Assembly: GCF_012971725.1 (NCBI RefSeq)
Contig: NZ_CP048833.1
Span: forward strand, 5,518,001 to 5,582,000
Length of the DNA: 64,000 bases
Reading direction: 5' to 3'
Source: Pseudomonas multiresinivorans
GTDB taxonomy: Bacteria; Pseudomonadota; Gammaproteobacteria; Pseudomonadales; Pseudomonadaceae
The position numbers and the translations under genes were made by a program. Within the stretch, counting starts at the first letter, position 1; every line of letters begins with the position of its first letter. Shown here piece by piece: positions 23,860 to 34,467 of the stretch. The notes under the pieces were generated by a model. It was not told the DNA's origin and did not search any database. It saw only the letters and a list, made by a program, of their open reading frames with translations.

Positions 23860-24344
23860 GCGAACACCTCCTTCAGCGGCGCCTCGTAGCGCGCCTTGAT
23901 GTCCGCCACCAGCGCCTGCGGATCGGGCACGTCGATGCCGTGGACCAGCAGCGTGCGGCGGTCGGCGGACAGGTCGGCGGAACAGGTGCCGGGGGTCAGG
24001 GTGATGACGCTGGCGAGGATGCTGATGGCCAGGTCGTCGGTCAGCTCCAGCGGGATTTCCACGAAACCCGGCCGAAGGTTCGCCTTCGGCCCCAGCACCA
24101 GTTTCGCCACCTGCAGGTTCGCCACCACGATGTCGTAGAGCACCAGGCCGATGAAGCGCAGCAGCAGCCCTGGCCGCTGGATGCGCGGTGCGGACAGCAG
24201 CAGGTTGCGGCACAACAGCGGGATCGTCAGGCCGAGGAAGGCGCCCAGCAGCCAGTGGCTAAGGGAGAAATCGTTGACCAGCAGCAACCAGCTCAGCAGC
24301 AGCACGCCGCTGAGCAGCGGGTGCGGGAAAATGCGCCGGATCAT
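23844..24344 (-). CDS. mnhE: Mrp-type Na+/H+ antiporter subunit E
   Basis: A 166-residue protein with two N-terminal membrane helices (LLSGVLLLSWLLLVNDFSL and a second near 30-50) and a soluble C-terminal domain with GFVEIPLELTDDLA and ITLTPGTCSADLS, the typical MnhE layout. It overlaps mnhD by four bases upstream and mnhF by 16 bases downstream, so translation of the block is coupled. Confidence 0.93.
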   Translation of the reverse strand: MIRRIFPHPLLSGVLLLSWLLLVNDFSLSHWLLGAFLGLTIPLLCRNLLLSAPRIQRPGLLLRFIGLVLYDIVVANLQVAKLVLGPKANLRPGFVEIPLELTDDLAISILASVITLTPGTCSADLSADRRTLLVHGIDVPDPQALVADIKARYEAPLKEVFACSAS

Positions 24345-25837
24345 GCGCCACCTCCCAGCAGGATCGCCTGGCGATACAGCCCGGCATCCAGCAATTGCGC
24401 GGCGGCGGCCTGGGTGTAGTCGATCAGCGGCCGCGCAGCGACCACCATCAGCGGTGCGCTGGCCAGCAGACCGAAGCTCGCCAGCATCTTCACAGGTTCG
24501 CGATTGGCGCTACCCAGCACGCTCAGTCCGGTGCGCCAGAACAGCGTGCTGCCGGCGCGGCTCAAGGCAACGATGGTTACCAGACCACTGACCAGCACCA
24601 CGCTCCACAGCGCGATAGCCTCGCTGCCGCCGCTTACCGAGCGCAGCAGCATCAGCTTGCCGAGGAAGCCCGACAGTGGCGGCAACCCGGCAACCGCAAT
24701 GGCGCCGAAGAAGAACGCACCGCCCAGCAGATGCGGCTGCAGCAACGCCGGGCCTTGTACCAGTCGACCACCCTTCTCGCCGCGCTGGCGGGCGATCAGG
24801 TCGGCCAGCAGGAACAGGCCGCCTGCCACCCAGATGCTGTGCAGCAGGTAGTAAAGCGCGGCGGACAATGCTTCCGGCGTGCCCAGGGCGATCGCCGCCA
24901 GCAGCGTACCGGCCGATACCACGACCAGATACGACAACAGACCCTGCAGCGTGGTTGCCGCCAACGCCCCGAGCGCACCGGCGACGATGCCAGCCAGCGC
25001 CAGCGGCCACAGCCAGACCTGCGCGAGGTTGGCCAGCTCGCCGGCCTGCTCGCCGAAGATCAGCGTGTAGACCCGCAGGATCGAGTAGATGCCCACCTTG
25101 GTCATGATCGAGAACAGCGCCGCCACCGGCGCGGTGGCCTCGGCATAGGCCCTGGGCAGCCAGAAATACAGAGGCAGCAGCGCGGCCTTGAGGCCGAACA
25201 CCACCAGCAGCAACAGGGCCGCCGCGCGTACCAGCGGCGCCTGCTCGGCGCTCAGCTGCGCTACGCGTTCGGCCATATGCGCCATGTTCAGCGTGCCAGT
25301 GATGCCGTAAAGCGTGCCCACGGCGATGAGGAAGAACGCCGAGCCAACGAGGTTGAGCACCACATAGTGCACACCCGCGCGCACGCGCCCTGCCCCGCCG
25401 CCATGCAGCAGCAGCGCGTAGGAAGCGATCAGCAGGATCTCGAAGAACACGAAGAGGTTGAACAGGTCACCGGTGAGGAACGCACCGTTCAAACCCAGCA
25501 ACTGGAACTGGAACAGCGGGTGGAAGCGCTTGCCTCGCCTGTCATCCCCGCGCAGCGCGTAGATCAGTGACAGGCTGGCGAGCAGCGCGGTGGCGGCAAT
25601 CATCAGCGCACTGAGGCGGTCCAGCACTAGGATGATGCCGAACGGCGGCTGCCAGTTGCCCAGCGCGTAGAACTGCACCACGCCGCTGTCGGCCTGCTGC
25701 AGCAGCACGGCGGCAAGCGGCAACAGCGCCAGCGTGGCAAGCAGCGAGAGGCCGCCTTGCAGGCGCTCGCCGACCAGCAGCAGCGCACAGCCGGCAAACA
25801 GCGGCAGCAGGACGGGCAGGATCAGCCAGTGGTTCAT
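24341..25837 (-). CDS. mnhD: Mrp-type Na+/H+ antiporter subunit D (NuoN/NuoM-like)
   Basis: A 498-residue membrane protein with about 14 helices, homologous to proton-pumping complex I subunits. Conserved features are FVFFEILLIASYALLL (key glutamate), FGLKAALLPLYFWLPRAYAE (key lysine), and GLPPLSGFLGKLMLL. With MnhA it forms the ion-translocating core that exchanges cytoplasmic Na+ for external H+. It overlaps mnhC and mnhE by four bases each. Confidence 0.95.
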   Translation of the reverse strand: MNHWLILPVLLPLFAGCALLLVGERLQGGLSLLATLALLPLAAVLLQQADSGVVQFYALGNWQPPFGIILVLDRLSALMIAATALLASLSLIYALRGDDRRGKRFHPLFQFQLLGLNGAFLTGDLFNLFVFFEILLIASYALLLHGGGAGRVRAGVHYVVLNLVGSAFFLIAVGTLYGITGTLNMAHMAERVAQLSAEQAPLVRAAALLLLVVFGLKAALLPLYFWLPRAYAEATAPVAALFSIMTKVGIYSILRVYTLIFGEQAGELANLAQVWLWPLALAGIVAGALGALAATTLQGLLSYLVVVSAGTLLAAIALGTPEALSAALYYLLHSIWVAGGLFLLADLIARQRGEKGGRLVQGPALLQPHLLGGAFFFGAIAVAGLPPLSGFLGKLMLLRSVSGGSEAIALWSVVLVSGLVTIVALSRAGSTLFWRTGLSVLGSANREPVKMLASFGLLASAPLMVVAARPLIDYTQAAAAQLLDAGLYRQAILLGGGA

Positions 25838-26165
25838 CGGCCTTCCTCCCCGTTGCCGCCATCGACATGATCGCCGCCAGTCTCCGCCAGCCCACGCAGG
25901 GCCAGGACGATGACGAAAGCCGTCATGGCGAAGCCGATGACGATGGCGGTCAGCACCAGCGCCTGGGGAATCGGGTCCCCAGCATTGGCGACCTTGCCGA
26001 TCACCGCCGGGTCACCGGCAAGGCGGCCCATGGCGAAGAGGAACAGGTTCACTGCGTAGGACAATAGAGTCAGCCCCAGCACCACAGGGAAGGTGCGTGC
26101 GCGCAACAGCAGATAGACGCCGCTGGCGGTCAGCAACCCGAGGGCGATGGCGAACAGCGCTTCCA

Positions 26166-26166
<1 letters not shown>
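25834..26166 (-). CDS. mnhC: Mrp-type Na+/H+ antiporter subunit C (NuoK-like)
   Basis: A 110-residue membrane protein with three helices, homologous to NuoK. It has GVYLLLRARTFPVVLGLTLL and the motif DPIPQALVLTAIVIGFAMTA (about 65-84). The stop lies four bases inside mnhD and its ATG overlaps the mnhAB stop by one base. It contributes to the ion path between the A/B and D subunits. Confidence 0.94.
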
Positions 26167-28961
<2,795 letters not shown>

Positions 28962-29145
28962 GTCCTGCTCCTTCTCGCCAGCGGATGGCGTCCATACAAA
29001 CGACCCCGCACCGCAGGGGCCGGCGTACGAAGGCCACGATTATCCATATCTATCGATTACGCGTCATGGATTGAATTATTACGAAAATTCAGCCCTGGTC
29101 GCGCCGGCAGCGCCCCAGGCCGACTTTCCAATCCCCAAAACGATA

Positions 29146-29176
29146 GCGCGCGACAGTCGGATCGACTGTCGCGCGC
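29146..29176 (-). terminator. Terminator after the second SlyB-type gene
   Basis: A 14-bp perfect stem (GCGCGCGACAGTCG and its complement) with a three-base loop lies 41 bases past the slyB-like stop. On the minus strand it is followed by TATCGTTTTGG. It is also near the upstream side of the mnhAB start on the same strand. Confidence 0.8.
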
Positions 29177-29217
29177 TGAGTTTCGATGGCCGCCACGGGT
29201 CGGCGGCCGGCAACCGG

Positions 29218-29682
29218 TCAGTGGGCGACGCGGCTGGTACCGTTGACGGTCAGGATGCGCACGCGCTCGCCAACACGGAACACGGCACCTTCGTCAACCT
29301 GCTGAACGTAGGCGCGGGTGCTGCCGTCGTCTTCGCGAACGGTGATTTCCACGCCCTGGGTACGGGTCAGGCCTTCCTCGGTAGCCGCACCGAGCAGGCC
29401 GCCGGCCACGGCGCCAATGATGGCGGTGACATAGCTGCCCTTGCCGCCACCGATGGCGCTGCCACCGATGCCGCCGACCGCAGCGCCGGCAACCGAGCCG
29501 ATCGGGGTCTTGGTGCCTTCGATCTTCACGGGGCGCAGGGCCTGGATGGTACCCATGCGAACATTCTGCACGGTACGTGCTTCTTCACGGGTGTAGGTGT
29601 CGCCGGTCAGGCTGGACTGGCAACCACCGAGGGTCATGGCCAGGGCAGCGAAAGTCACGGCGATCAGGGCAGTTTTACGCAT
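29218..29682 (-). CDS. SlyB-type glycine-zipper outer-membrane lipoprotein (copy 2)
   Basis: A 154-residue lipoprotein with lipobox LGGC at residues 18-21. Glycine-zipper stretches (AGAAVGGIGGSAIGGGKGS, GAVAGGLLGAATEEG) and the C-terminal TQGVEITVREDDGSTRAYV are shared with the copy at 16080-16541. It precedes the mnh operon on the same strand but is separated from it by a strong hairpin, so it is probably a single-gene unit. Role in outer-membrane stability is inferred from the family. Confidence 0.9.
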   Translation of the reverse strand: MRKTALIAVTFAALAMTLGGCQSSLTGDTYTREEARTVQNVRMGTIQALRPVKIEGTKTPIGSVAGAAVGGIGGSAIGGGKGSYVTAIIGAVAGGLLGAATEEGLTRTQGVEITVREDDGSTRAYVQQVDEGAVFRVGERVRILTVNGTSRVAH

Positions 29683-29887
29683 TAGGGAACCTCCGAGTAG
29701 GGCTACGACTATTAGACTCCGACGACAGCCCGCCTGTCACGCCAGGTCGTGAAACAGCTGATCTGAATTCAGCTTTCGTACAGTTTGTGCCATATCCGCC
29801 GAAATCGCCTGCCGTGGCTCAGTTTTTCCTGCAGGAGGATCGGTTAGGCTGGTGCCCGCAGAAGAAGCACCCCACCTGGATTCGCCC

Positions 29888-30124
29888 ATGGACTACTTCA
29901 TCATCGTCGTCACCACCGCCGCCGGCCTGTATTTCCACTGGTGGATCTACTGGCGCATCCGCCGCTGGATGGACCGCGACCTGGCACTCTCGCTGGCAGG
30001 CGATGATCCGCACAAGCGCCATTACCTGCTTGAGCGCCTGGCGGATGCCAAGCGCCAGAAAGTGAAACGCCGCGACCTCCCCGACTGGCTGCAGCGCGCC
30101 GCCGACGATTACCGCGCAGCCTGA
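29888..30124 (+). CDS. Small membrane-anchored protein of unknown function
   Basis: A 78-residue protein with one N-terminal hydrophobic helix (DYFIIVVTTAAGLYFHWWIY) followed by a basic cytoplasmic-type tail (HKRHYLLERLADAKRQKVK). I do not recognise a domain. The ATG at 29888 gives the most natural membrane start but lacks a good ribosome site; a GTG at 29852, 13 bases after AGGAGG, is the alternative. Its 3' end overlaps the convergent glycerate kinase gene by 16 bases. Confidence 0.65.
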   Translation: MDYFIIVVTTAAGLYFHWWIYWRIRRWMDRDLALSLAGDDPHKRHYLLERLADAKRQKVKRRDLPDWLQRAADDYRAA

Positions 30125-31248
30125 GCCAGCGACCAGAGACGTGCCAGCGCCTCGGCGCGGTTTTCCAGTTCCTGCGCCGCCCGCGCGCAGGCATCAGCCA
30201 GGGTGATAGGCCCCGGCGCCAGGCTGAACGCCGCTTCGATACCCGCTTCGCGCAATTCGGCCAGCCCTTCGCCAACGCTGCCAGCCAGGGCGATCACCGG
30301 CACGCCCGCGCGGCGGGCGACATGGGCCACGCCCACCGGCGTCTTCCCATGCAGGCTCTGGCCGTCCAGCCGCCCTTCCCCGGTAATGACCAGCGACGCG
30401 CCGGCAAGCCCCGCGTCCAGCTCCGACAGCTCGGCGATCAGCTCGATGCCCGGGCGGAACCGCGCCTTGAGGAAGGCCCGGCAAGCGAAGCCCAGACCAC
30501 CCGCGGCACCGACGCCGGGGAACAGGCTGTGATCCTGCCCGAGGGCCAGCGCCGCCACTTCGGCGAAGCGTTTCAGCGCGGCGTCCAGCTGCTGTACCTG
30601 CGCCGGGTTCGCGCCCTTCTGCGGTCCGAAGACGGCTGAGGCGCCGTGCGGGCCGCAAAGGGGATTGTTCACATCCGCGGCCACTTCGACCTCGACCGCG
30701 CCCAGTCGCGGGTCGAGGTTCGACAGGTCGATGCGCTGCAGCTGTGCGAGCTGCGCGCCACCGGCGCCCAGCTCCCTGCCCTGGTCATCGAGGAAACTCG
30801 CGCCCAGCGCCTGCAGCAGACCCAGGCCACCGTCATTGGTGGCACTGCCGCCCAGGCCGATGATGATCTTCTTCGCGCCGGCATCCAGCGCCGCGCGAAT
30901 CAATTCGCCCGTACCGCGGCTGGTGGTGCGGGTGGCATCGCGCAGGCTTTCGGGCACCCAGTGCAGGCCGCTGGCGGCAGCCATCTCGATCACCGCCGTG
31001 GCGTCTGCCAGGCAGCCCCAGTGGGCTTTCACCGGCTGCTCCAGCGGGCCACAGACCTCCAGCTCGCGACGTTCGCCCGGCCGCGCCGCCAGCACCGCAT
31101 CCACCGTGCCTTCGCCGCCGTCGGCCATGGGCCGCAGCAGGGTTTCGTCGTCGGGCCGGGCGCGCAGCCAGCCACGGGAAATGGCTTCGGCGACCTCAGG
31201 GGCGGAAAGGCTTTCCTTGAAGGAGTCGGGAGCGATGACGACTTTCAT
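30109..31248 (-). CDS. Glycerate kinase (GlxK/GarK family)
   Basis: A 379-residue type II glycerate kinase. Signatures are MKVVIAPDSFKESLSAPEVA at the N-terminus, PMADGGEGTVDA (41-52), IIGLGGSATNDGGLGLLQAL and GEGRLDGQSLHGKTP. It phosphorylates D-glycerate, usually to 2-phosphoglycerate in this family, feeding glycolysis from glyoxylate or sugar-acid breakdown. No glyoxylate carboligase or tartronate reductase gene is adjacent here. Confidence 0.93.
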   Translation of the reverse strand: MKVVIAPDSFKESLSAPEVAEAISRGWLRARPDDETLLRPMADGGEGTVDAVLAARPGERRELEVCGPLEQPVKAHWGCLADATAVIEMAAASGLHWVPESLRDATRTTSRGTGELIRAALDAGAKKIIIGLGGSATNDGGLGLLQALGASFLDDQGRELGAGGAQLAQLQRIDLSNLDPRLGAVEVEVAADVNNPLCGPHGASAVFGPQKGANPAQVQQLDAALKRFAEVAALALGQDHSLFPGVGAAGGLGFACRAFLKARFRPGIELIAELSELDAGLAGASLVITGEGRLDGQSLHGKTPVGVAHVARRAGVPVIALAGSVGEGLAELREAGIEAAFSLAPGPITLADACARAAQELENRAEALARLWSLAQAAR

Positions 31249-31314
31249 GGGACAGGTCCGTTGGGCGGGAGGATGGAGGGCATCCTACACCGCTACGAAC
31301 GTTTACATTGGAGG

Positions 31315-31390
31315 CGTAGGAGCGGACTCCGTCCGCGATGACTTGCCATGTGCGCTGGCTCACCCGATCGCGGATAAATCCGCTCCTACG
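31315..31390. repeat. Inverted REP-like pair (CGGACTCCG variant)
   Basis: CGTAGGAGCGGACTCCGTCC onward at 31315 and an inverted mate ending CCGCTCCTACG at 31390. It lies between glycerate kinase and pdxH, which run in the same direction. Same variant as 19700-19773. Confidence 0.8.
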
Positions 31391-31418
31391 AAAAGCCGAC
31401 CCTCGGAGCGAGGACGGA

Positions 31419-32066
31419 TCAGGGCGCCAGGCGCTCGCGCACCCAGGCTCCATTTTCGGAGCGGAAATTGAGACGGTCGTGCAGGCGGCTCGGACGGCCC
31501 TGCCAGAACTCGATGCGGCTCGGCAGCAGGCGGAAGCCACCCCAGAAGTCCGGGCAGCTCGGTGCGCTGTCGGCGAAGCGCTGCTCCGTCTCGGCCAGCA
31601 ATTGCTCCAGTTCGCCGCGGCCATCGATCACCCGGCTCTGCGGCGAGGCCCAGGCGCCCAGGCGGCTGCCCAGCGGGCGCACGCGGTAATAGGCGGCGGA
31701 CTCTTCGGCGGAGACTTTCTCCACCCGCCCCTCGATGCGCACCTGGCGTTCCAGCGCCGGCCAGAAGAAGGTCATGGCCGCGCGCGGGTTCTCCAGCAGT
31801 TGCTGGCCCTTGGCGCTTTCGTAGTTGCTGAAGAAGGTGAAACCACGCTCGTCCAGGCCCTTGAGCAAGAGCACGCGGCAGTGCGGCTGGCCGTCGGCGT
31901 CCGCGGTGGCGAGCATCATCGCGTTGGGTTCGACCGGCAGTTGCTCGGTCTTCACCGCGTCTTCGAACCACTGGTTGAACAGGCTGAACGGCTCGGCGGG
32001 CGCCTGGGCCTCGGTCAGTCCATCACGGGTATATTCGCGGCGCATATCGGCCAGGGTCTGAGCCAT
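31419..32066 (-). CDS. pdxH: Pyridoxine/pyridoxamine 5'-phosphate oxidase
   Basis: FMN enzyme that makes pyridoxal 5'-phosphate from PNP or PMP. The 215-residue length fits. Motifs include RVLLLKGLDERGFTFFSNYE (FMN binding), WASPQSRVI, FWGGFRLLPSRIEFWQGR and the C-terminal RLAP. The start at 32066 (MAQTLADMRREYTRDGL) follows AGGAGA; a 23-residue longer form has no ribosome site. Confidence 0.96.
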   Translation of the reverse strand: MAQTLADMRREYTRDGLTEAQAPAEPFSLFNQWFEDAVKTEQLPVEPNAMMLATADADGQPHCRVLLLKGLDERGFTFFSNYESAKGQQLLENPRAAMTFFWPALERQVRIEGRVEKVSAEESAAYYRVRPLGSRLGAWASPQSRVIDGRGELEQLLAETEQRFADSAPSCPDFWGGFRLLPSRIEFWQGRPSRLHDRLNFRSENGAWVRERLAP

Positions 32067-32133
32067 CGGAAATCTCCTGCAGAAGAAGTCCTTAAGCTTA
32101 TCCAGAGTTGCGCCTTCGCGCTTGATCCACGAC

Positions 32134-32161
32134 AAGCGTCATTCCAGGCGGAATGACGCTT
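32134..32161 (-). terminator. Terminator of the OmpA-like lipoprotein gene
   Basis: A 12-bp perfect stem (AAGCGTCATTCC and its complement) with a 4-base loop between the OmpA-like gene and pdxH. It begins 14 bases past the stop codon on the minus strand. The T-run is short. Confidence 0.75.
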
Positions 32162-32174
32162 TGCGTGCGGCGGA

Positions 32175-32975
32175 TCAGTTGGCCTGGGCGAGCGCCAGCA
32201 GGCTGGTGCGCTGGGTCACCAGCACTTCGACGCGGCGGTTCAACGCGCGGCCTTCGGCGCTGGCGTTGTCGGCGCGCGGCAGGCTGGAGCCGACGCCCTT
32301 CAGGCGCAGGCGGTCGGCGCCCAGGCCGCTGAGGCGGAAGATCGAGGAGACCGCCTGGGCGCGCTGCAGGCTGACCTTGTCATTGGTCGCCTTGTCGCCC
32401 GAGCTGTCGCTGTGGCCGAGCACCAGTACGCCGCTCTCCGGATCGTTCTGCAGCATCTTCGCCACGTTGCCCAGCGGCGCCAGGGTGATCGGCAGCAGCA
32501 GTTCAGGGCGCTTGGGATTGAAGGAGCCTTCCACCGGCGCGATCAGCACCAGGGCGTTTTCGCGGCGCTCGACGGTGAACTTGCTGCCGGCGACTGCTTC
32601 ACGCAGGGACTTCTCGTGCTGGTCCAGCCACTCCTTGCTGACCTTGGTGTCCTGCGGCTTGGCGGCCTTTTCGGCGCCAGGCTTGCTGTCGCTCACACCG
32701 AATGGCCACCACCAGTGGCCACCGGGCTGCTGGCTGCCGGCATCGGCGACCTTGGCTGCCTCGATCGGCTGCTTCTGCGGTGCGGGCGCCGCGGCGCTCG
32801 CTTCCTCGTCGCCATCGAAGGGCCACCACCAGTGACCGGTGCCGGGCTTGGCGGCGGCCACGGCGCTATCCGGCGCCTTGGCCTGATCCTGGGACTGGAA
32901 CTGGCTGCAGGCGGAAAGACCGACGCACAGCGCAAGGGTGGAGACTTTCAGCGAATTCGAGAACAGCAGCTTCAT
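32175..32975 (-). CDS. OmpA-domain outer-membrane lipoprotein
   Basis: A 266-residue lipoprotein. The lipobox LSAC falls near residues 20-23. A middle linker contains two near-identical segments (GHWWWPFDGDEEA and GHWWWPFGVSDSK), an unusual tryptophan-rich repeat. The C-terminal OmpA/peptidoglycan-binding domain has GVLVLGHSDSSGDKATNDKV, LSGLGADRLRLKGVG and LNRRVEVLV. It likely tethers the outer membrane to peptidoglycan. The start at 32975 was chosen as the natural signal-peptide start. Confidence 0.88.
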   Translation of the reverse strand: MKLLFSNSLKVSTLALCVGLSACSQFQSQDQAKAPDSAVAAAKPGTGHWWWPFDGDEEASAAAPAPQKQPIEAAKVADAGSQQPGGHWWWPFGVSDSKPGAEKAAKPQDTKVSKEWLDQHEKSLREAVAGSKFTVERRENALVLIAPVEGSFNPKRPELLLPITLAPLGNVAKMLQNDPESGVLVLGHSDSSGDKATNDKVSLQRAQAVSSIFRLSGLGADRLRLKGVGSSLPRADNASAEGRALNRRVEVLVTQRTSLLALAQAN

Positions 32976-33191
32976 GGGAGCGATTCCATAAGACGGAACA
33001 TGACGGGAGGCCAGGCGCCACCGGTAGACGGGGCGCCCTGACTTCAGCAATCGGCTTAAGAGTTGTACATAACTTACTCAGTTGGAACGAGATTTTAATC
33101 CCGAACTGACGAGCGGCGCATGTTTGCACGCGGGGGACGCCGTCAAGCGCGCAAGCGCGACGGCAAAAGCGGGCGACCTTAAGAAGGTGCG

Positions 33192-33213
33192 GCGGGAGGA
33201 AGGTTCCTCCCGC
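33192..33213 (-). terminator. Hairpin after the serine hydrolase gene
   Basis: A 10-bp stem GCGGGAGGAA and its complement, just after the stop at 33220 on the minus strand. No long T-run follows, so termination strength is uncertain. Confidence 0.5.
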
Positions 33214-33219
33214 TCGTCG

Positions 33220-34365
33220 CTACAGGCAGTCGCCGGCGAGGCGCGCCAGGCGCTGGGCGCGTGGGTCCATCAGCACGTAGGGGCCAAGGGTGTTGACGAC
33301 GAACCCGAAGGCCAGCTCACGCTCCGGGTCGGCGAAGCCGATGGAGCCACCAGCCCCCGGATGGCCGAAGGCCTGAGGGCCAAGGCCGTAGGTGGCGTTG
33401 GCGACATTCGGCTGGTCAAGCATGCAACCAAGACCGAAGCGCGTACAGGTCAACAAAGTTCGATCCTCGCCGACGGCATGCTCGCGGGTGAGCTCGGCCA
33501 GCAGCGCTTCATCCAGCAACTTGCCCTGCAGGAGGCCATCGTAGAAGCCCGCCAGCGAGCGCGCATTGCCATGGCCGTTGGCCGCCGGCTGCGACATGCG
33601 CCGCCATTCGGGCTTGTTGGTGCTGGTGAGTACCGAGGGCGGATTGGTGAAGGCGCGGGTGGAGAGTGCGGCGGCGTCGGTCATCATGGTCCGTAGCAGC
33701 CGTTGCGCCGCGGCGTCGCCCAGGTTGCCCTTGCCGCGGGCAATGTGCGCTACACGGTGGAATTCGGCGTCATCCAGGCCGATGTGGAAATCCAGCCCCA
33801 ATGGCTTGGCCGTGCGTTCGACGATGGCGGCACCCGGCTCGCGACCGTCGACACGGCGGATCACTTCGCCGATCAGCCAGCCGTAGGTGATGGGGGCGTA
33901 GCCATGCTCCGCGCCGGGTGTCCACCAGGGCGTTTCGCCGGCCAGCGCGGCCGTCATGGTGTCCCAGTCGTACAGCGCCTCGGGCGCCAGCGGCTCGCGT
34001 ATCGCCGGCAGGCCCGCACGATGGCACAGGAGCTGGCGCACGGTGATGCCCTGCTTGCCAGCCTGCTCGAACTCCGGCCAATAGCGCGTCACCGGCGCAT
34101 CAAGGTCGAGCCGGCCCTCTCCCACCAGTTGCAGCGCAGCGACGGCAGCGAAAGTCTTGGTGCAGGAGAACAGGTTGAGCAGCGTATCGGCCTGCCAGTC
34201 CTGGCCCGGTTCCTTGCCCGCACTGCCAGCCCAGAGATCGACCACGGTTTCGCCGCCGACCTGGATGCACAACGCCGCACCACGCTCCTGCGGGTCCTCG
34301 AACAGCGCGCTGAAAGCATCGGCAACGGGAGTGAAGCGCGGATCGCAGTGGCCGTTCAGGGTCAT
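33220..34365 (-). CDS. Serine beta-lactamase-fold esterase/hydrolase
   Basis: A 381-residue protein of the class C beta-lactamase/EstB family. The SxxK motif is SCTK at 67-70 with S67 the likely nucleophile; a YGW motif at 161-163 and HPGAGG near the C-terminus fill the other active-site positions. No signal peptide is visible, which favours a cytoplasmic esterase over a secreted beta-lactamase. The start at 34365 follows CCGGAGT. The substrate is unknown. Confidence 0.88.
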   Translation of the reverse strand: MTLNGHCDPRFTPVADAFSALFEDPQERGAALCIQVGGETVVDLWAGSAGKEPGQDWQADTLLNLFSCTKTFAAVAALQLVGEGRLDLDAPVTRYWPEFEQAGKQGITVRQLLCHRAGLPAIREPLAPEALYDWDTMTAALAGETPWWTPGAEHGYAPITYGWLIGEVIRRVDGREPGAAIVERTAKPLGLDFHIGLDDAEFHRVAHIARGKGNLGDAAAQRLLRTMMTDAAALSTRAFTNPPSVLTSTNKPEWRRMSQPAANGHGNARSLAGFYDGLLQGKLLDEALLAELTREHAVGEDRTLLTCTRFGLGCMLDQPNVANATYGLGPQAFGHPGAGGSIGFADPERELAFGFVVNTLGPYVLMDPRAQRLARLAGDCL

Positions 34366-34467
34366 CTCAAACTCCGGAAATGAGCAGGGGCGAAGGCGCC
34401 ATTCTTTCAGCGCGCTCCGCCCCTGGGAACCCTGCCGAAGGCAGGGTGTGACTTCACGAATGTCGGA

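Noticed and set aside
22907..23899. A 330-codon plus-strand frame spanning the tandem repeat and mnhG/mnhF
   Set aside because: Its first part is translated repeat sequence and the rest is antisense to conserved antiporter genes.
33220..34365. A true antibiotic-resistance beta-lactamase
   Set aside because: It has the beta-lactamase fold motifs but no signal peptide and resembles EstB-type esterases; a resistance role is not supported.
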